64,000 bases of DNA, from contig CAMKLO010000001.1 of NCBI GenBank assembly GCA_946413655.1, positions 105,252-169,251 of the forward strand, in the 5' to 3' direction. This DNA is from an uncultured Fibrobacter sp. (GTDB lineage Bacteria > Fibrobacterota > Fibrobacteria > Fibrobacterales > Fibrobacteraceae). The position numbers were made by a program, and so were the translations under genes. The stretch's first letter is position 1. Every line of letters starts with the position of its first letter. Positions 60,947 through 64,000 of the stretch are shown piece by piece. The notes under the pieces were generated by a model. That model worked only from the letters and a program-made list of their open reading frames with translations. It had not been told where the DNA came from and did no database searches.

Positions 60947-61885
60947 ATGAGGTGGTTCAGTTTCTTGTTCGTTTTCCTGTTCGTGGCGTGTTCGAGCGAT
61001 GCTGCGTCGCAGGCAGTGCCGAAGGTTTCGAACAAAGGAAATTCAATCGTGCAGAATAGCAAAGGGGCGGCCCCAACGGTCAAGTTGAATTCGGGTTTCG
61101 ACATGCCGGTTCTCGGGCTTGGCACTTGGACTTTGCGCGGCATGGTGGCTGAAGACGCTGTCTATGTCGCCATCAAGAACGGGTATCGACTGATTGATAC
61201 GGCAAAATATTACGACAACGAAGAAGCCGTGGGTAGGGGAATCCGCCGGGCGATTGACGATGGACTTGTGAAGCGCAAAGATTTGTTCGTGACATCGAAA
61301 CTGGTGCCGTGGAGCAACTCCTTAGACGAAGACATCGACGACTCACTCGAAAAGCTGGGGCTCGAATATATTGATTTGATGCTGTTGCACCAGCACGGGA
61401 GCGACGCCGAGGACAAGGCGGTTTACAAGGCTATGGAACGCGCGGTGAAAGCGAAGAAGATCCGTTCCATCGGCATATCGAATTACTACACCGAAAAGAC
61501 GGCGAAGCGTTTTTTTGCCGATTTCGAAATCAAGCCTGCCGTGGTGCAAAACGAGAACCATGTGTTTTACCAGAACACGGAATTCAAGGAATACGCAAAA
61601 CGCTATGGTGCTGTGGTTGAATCTTATTACCCGCTGGGCGGGCGCGGCCACACCGAAGATGTCTTGGGGAACAAGGTTGTCACAAAGATAGCGAAGGCTC
61701 ACGGGAAATCGGCCGCACAGGTGGTGTTGCGCTGGCATGTGCAATCAGGTTACATTGCCATTCCAGGCTCCAAGAACCCTGACCACATCGCAGAAAACAT
61801 ATCGATTTTCGACTTCAAGTTGACAGACGACGAAATGAAGCAATTCGCCGCCCTCGATACGGGACACCGCTACGAAAACTGGTGA
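60947..61885 (+). CDS. Aldo/keto reductase, predicted lipoprotein
   Basis: A 312-residue protein with a signal peptide and lipobox LFVAC (Cys15), followed by a 30-residue spacer. The AKR barrel then starts at VKLNSGFDMPVLGLGTW. Catalytic residues can be read as Asp in RLIDTAKYYDNE with its Tyr, Lys in FVTSKLVPW and His in LLHQHG; the NADP-binding IPGSKNPDHI lies near the C-terminus. AKRs need NADPH and are normally cytoplasmic, so export is odd. It is followed by the LysR gene on the same strand, 67 bp apart. Confidence 0.83.
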   Translation: MRWFSFLFVFLFVACSSDAASQAVPKVSNKGNSIVQNSKGAAPTVKLNSGFDMPVLGLGTWTLRGMVAEDAVYVAIKNGYRLIDTAKYYDNEEAVGRGIRRAIDDGLVKRKDLFVTSKLVPWSNSLDEDIDDSLEKLGLEYIDLMLLHQHGSDAEDKAVYKAMERAVKAKKIRSIGISNYYTEKTAKRFFADFEIKPAVVQNENHVFYQNTEFKEYAKRYGAVVESYYPLGGRGHTEDVLGNKVVTKIAKAHGKSAAQVVLRWHVQSGYIAIPGSKNPDHIAENISIFDFKLTDDEMKQFAALDTGHRYENW

Positions 61886-61904
61886 AAATCGCCCCCACTA
61901 TTCA

Positions 61905-61917
61905 CTTGACGCATAGC
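61905..61917. promoter_or_regulatory. LysR-type half site upstream of the LysR gene
   Basis: CTTGACGCATAGC matches the right half (TGACGCATAGTG) of sites A-C; the left half is not conserved. It is 36 bp before the LysR start, with TTATTATATT between, and would suit autoregulation. Confidence 0.5.
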
Positions 61918-61952
61918 GGATTTATTATATTCTCCCCCAAAAGGGGATTTTC

Positions 61953-62759
61953 ATGTTTGTCGAGACCTACATTTTGCGATTGCTGGCCGGATTCCTGGAA
62001 TACGGGACGCTTTCTGCCGTTGCGGACAAGCTCTACACTTCGCAGCCGGCGGTGAGCCGCGCGTTCAAGAAGCTGGAAGACGAAATCGGTACTCCGCTTT
62101 TTGAGCGCAAAAAGAACCGCATCGAGCTGAACGAGAAGGGACGCACGGTCGCCGAATACGCGAAGCGCATCATGGATTTGCAGAGCGAGATGATGGAAAA
62201 GGTGAGCCCACAGGGAGCGGGTACGCGCACGTTCTCTATCGCGTCGGTGGCCATTCTCCCCGCCATGCGGATGGTGCAGGAACTGCAGGAGAAATACCCC
62301 GGTGCGCAGGTCACTTACGAGATTATCGACAACGAGGCGGGCGTGCTGAAGGCCTTGAACGAGGGCACGGCGGATATCGGCATCACGCTTAAGGCCCCAC
62401 GTGCAAAGAAATACCGCGCCGAAAAATACATGCAGGAGCGGCTCTCGATTGCGCTCCCGAAAAAGCATCCGCTTGCGAAGCGCAAGTCCATTCGGCTCCG
62501 GGAACTCAAGGGCGAGACCATTATCCAGCGCAGCAACGTGGGCTTCTGGGAGCAGGTCAAGCGCAAGAAGATTCCGGACGCGACCTTCATCAAGCACGAC
62601 AGCACGAAGGGCATTTCAAAGCTCATCGAGCAGTCTTCGCTGTTGACGTTCGTTTCGGACCAGAAGTTCGATTACGACATTCCCAAGGACCGCAAGATTG
62701 TGCCGCTCGCCGACCGCGAAATGAACGTGGAATTTTTCAAAGTGAAGTTAATGAAATAG
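61953..62759 (+). CDS. LysR family transcriptional regulator
   Basis: A 268-residue LysR protein. The N-terminal winged HTH is LLAGFLEYGTLSAVADKLYTSQPAVSRAFKKLEDEIG (about residues 8-44), followed by the linker helix and a PBP2-like ligand domain. It is somewhat shorter than the typical 290-310 residues, mainly at the C-terminus. It is flanked by the exported AKR gene and the exported monooxygenase-like gene, and LysR-type palindromes (TATGCG-N5-CGCATA) precede three gene units in the neighbourhood. Those are its probable targets; the inducer is unknown. Confidence 0.9.
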   Translation: MFVETYILRLLAGFLEYGTLSAVADKLYTSQPAVSRAFKKLEDEIGTPLFERKKNRIELNEKGRTVAEYAKRIMDLQSEMMEKVSPQGAGTRTFSIASVAILPAMRMVQELQEKYPGAQVTYEIIDNEAGVLKALNEGTADIGITLKAPRAKKYRAEKYMQERLSIALPKKHPLAKRKSIRLRELKGETIIQRSNVGFWEQVKRKKIPDATFIKHDSTKGISKLIEQSSLLTFVSDQKFDYDIPKDRKIVPLADREMNVEFFKVKLMK

Positions 62760-62784
62760 CGCGCGGGCATTGCATTTTCGCGAC

Positions 62785-63186
62785 TTATTTCCTGATGAAC
62801 TTTTCGTCGGTCTTGGGCATGGTGTTGTCGGGCGTGTAGCGTTCGACAGTCATTTTCAAGTCGTACTTGTCGCGGAGTTTCGCAATCGTCTTCATCATGG
62901 GCGAAGCGTGGTGCACGTCGATGGCCGCCTGGCTTTCCCACGCGTCAATCAGCAAGATGGTCTCGGGATCGTCCAGCGACTGGAAATATTCGTAGCGGAT
63001 GTTTCCCTTCTCGGCACGGATTTTCGCCACCGTCCCGCTAGAAACCATCTCTTCGGCGAACTTCTTTGCCGCCCCGTTCTTACCCGTATAGCGCAGGTTT
63101 ACCGTAATGTTGCTCATGGCACTCTCCGCAAACACGCTCGCAGCGAGCGCAAGGATTGAAAATAGTGTTAAAAACTTGAGTTTCAT
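62785..63186 (-). CDS. Exported antibiotic biosynthesis monooxygenase-fold protein (YgiN-like)
   Basis: A 133-residue protein with a signal peptide (LFSILALAASVFAES, cleavage near 20). The ABM dimeric alpha/beta-barrel domain follows, with TVNLRYTGKNGAAKKFAEEM and a GNIRYEYFQSLDDPETILLIDAWES segment characteristic of the family, which includes quinol monooxygenases. No clear catalytic residues can be placed. LysR site C lies 78 bp upstream. It is convergent with the LysR gene. Confidence 0.8.
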   Translation of the reverse strand: MKLKFLTLFSILALAASVFAESAMSNITVNLRYTGKNGAAKKFAEEMVSSGTVAKIRAEKGNIRYEYFQSLDDPETILLIDAWESQAAIDVHHASPMMKTIAKLRDKYDLKMTVERYTPDNTMPKTDEKFIRK

Positions 63187-63263
63187 TTTGCCACTCCGAA
63201 ATGTTTCGCATATAATATAAATATTTTCGGAGCATGCGCAAAATGCTTAATTTTCATGCTCAG

Positions 63264-63280
63264 TATGCGTGTGACGCATA
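63264..63280. promoter_or_regulatory. LysR-type site C
   Basis: TATGCG-TGTGA-CGCATA, preceded by CATGCTCAG and followed by GTGAAAAC, upstream of the exported monooxygenase-like gene. TATAATATAAATA lies between the site and the gene. Confidence 0.7.
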
Positions 63281-63328
63281 GTGAAAACAAATGCTTTTAT
63301 GGTTTGCTGTCGGAAAAATCTTCGGTGA

Positions 63329-63440
63329 TTATTTCTTGAAAATATCGCTGTGCGTTCCCGTATCGACCAAGGTCAGCACAAGTACACCATTGTCCTTCAA
63401 GTAAAGTAAAAGCCATGTTGATTTACGTTCGGTTAAGATT
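63329..63440 (-). pseudogene. Remnant of a YafQ-like mRNA interferase toxin
   Basis: The minus strand encodes about 33 residues ending WLLLYLKDNGVLVLTLV then DTGTHSDIFKK and TAA (63329-63331). This matches the C-terminal strands and catalytic His region of YafQ-type RelE-superfamily toxins. Stops lie just upstream in the frame, and no antitoxin gene is visible. Confidence 0.6.
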
Positions 63441-63514
63441 TATGGCTATTTGTTTCCTTTACTTCCATTATACAACAGCAAACCGTTTGTTTGACATAAC
63501 CACATAAAAACGAC

Positions 63515-63547
63515 AGGTCCCTAATCATTTCGATTGATTAGAGACCT
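63515..63547. terminator. Hairpin terminator
   Basis: AGGTC-CCTAATCA and TGATTAG-AGACCT form a long imperfect stem, followed by TTTT on the plus strand and T-rich sequence on the minus strand. Confidence 0.55.
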
Positions 63548-63819
63548 TTTCCCATATTGCAATGTTATTTGAACAAGATAGGGTTTTGTTCATTTTTTGG
63601 ATTTTTCGTCAAAAAATTTTATTTGGTAAAACCAAAAATTTTTAAAGAAAATTATTTTGACCCATAACCCCCTGCTATTACTGGCTCTGTAAGGTTTTGT
63701 TCATTTTAAATAAAATCTACAAAACAGTAATATACACCTATACAATATTGTAATAGTTTTGTTTGTTTTTACAGTAAAATATGTCATAAGTGGTAGATAA
63801 ATGGTTTATTTCAAATTTG
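63548..63819. other. AT-rich gap
   Basis: Very AT-rich, with a partial direct repeat of GGTTTTGTTCATTTT (63587-63600 and 63692-63706). No gene, terminator or recognised site seen. Confidence 0.4.
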
Positions 63820-64000
63820 CTAATCCAATACTCCCCTTATCGAATCATCGAAGCTTTCTGTGATTAGAGTGATCTGTTCTCCGTTAGATTGGTACCCCTC
63901 TATGATTTGGTGGTTATCTTGTTTCAGTTGCTCAGCTGAACAATTAGAATCATCAAGCCTTGTTTCGATATCAGAGCCATGTGATTTTATTTCTTCAAAA
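63820..64000 (-). CDS. C-terminal part of an unknown gene (runs off the window)
   Basis: The minus strand is open from the window edge to TAG at 63820-63822, about 59 codons. The sequence is hydrophilic and helical (SDIETRLDDSNCSAEQLKQD, then ITESFDDSIRGVLD). No family recognised; the upstream part lies outside the window. Confidence 0.5.
   Translation of the reverse strand, partial: FEEIKSHGSDIETRLDDSNCSAEQLKQDNHQIIEGYQSNGEQITLITESFDDSIRGVLD

Overview
The window looks like a chromosomal segment of a Fibrobacter species (F. succinogenes or a close relative). The signs are secreted plant-polysaccharide enzymes with Ser-rich or Pro/Thr/Asp-rich linkers and a conserved C-terminal sorting-like domain, a TIGR02147/DUF4423 regulator of the kind greatly expanded in Fibrobacter, and many lipoproteins with short lipoboxes. 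Base composition is mixed: most genes are moderate in GC, but 22.6-27.7 kb and 33.3-35.4 kb are clearly AT-rich and look acquired. This assignment rests on recognition, not on a database search.

Layout. 0-6.4 kb: a sugar-nucleotide epimerase and a glycosyltransferase, then a MoxR / DUF58 / transglutaminase operon. 6.5-15.7 kb: lipoproteins, two paralogous CE6-type acetylesterases sharing a 272-bp identical 3' tract, TrmO, a GH74 xyloglucanase, a histidine-phosphatase-fold lipoprotein and a membrane protein. 15.8-22.4 kb: a membrane pyrophosphatase of the K+-dependent sequence class, a DUF3793 / flavodoxin pair separated by a 152-nt nested inverted-repeat element, and a small PacL-like protein before a P1B-type ATPase. 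22.5-27.7 kb: an AT-rich accessory block with an exported trypsin-like protease plus two membrane proteins, a HEPN/zinc-ribbon protein and an Rpn-family nuclease. 27.9-35.5 kb: an MMPL transporter, an ECF transporter (S, T and a fused double ATPase carrying an intergenic repeat inside its reading frame), then a second AT-rich insert that ends in a partial copy of the ATPase gene's 3' end. 35.5-42.2 kb: an AraC regulator divergent from a complete RND tripartite efflux operon. 42.2-49.3 kb: a hemicellulose locus (CE1-type esterase, SGNH esterase, GH26 mannanase with CBM35) divergent from a TIGR02147 regulator and its overlapping lipoprotein gene. 49.3-51.9 kb: gene remnants, a methyltransferase and small hypotheticals. 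52-63.3 kb: an SMR exporter, then exported redox-type proteins (DUF4405 membrane protein, FGE-flavodoxin fusion, decarboxylase-cupin lipoprotein, flavodoxin, aldo/keto reductase lipoprotein, quinol-monooxygenase-like protein) around a LysR regulator, interrupted by a GNAT toxin-antitoxin-like pair, a GIY-YIG protein and a YwqK-repeat protein. The right edge holds a YafQ-like toxin remnant and the end of an unknown gene.

Two regulatory circuits can be read directly. First, an 18-bp palindrome (GTGGACA-N4-TGTCCAC) occurs exactly twice as far as I can see: between the GH26 operon and the divergent TIGR02147 gene, and upstream of the CE1 gene. This suggests that the TIGR02147 protein controls the hemicellulose genes, perhaps together with its carbohydrate-binding-like lipoprotein partner. 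Second, a LysR-type palindrome (TATGCG-N5-CGCATA) lies 78-97 bp upstream of three separate minus-strand units that all encode exported redox-type proteins, with a half site in front of the LysR gene itself. These two are the best candidates here for undescribed systems. Several intergenic repeat families, one of them inside a coding region, run through the window.
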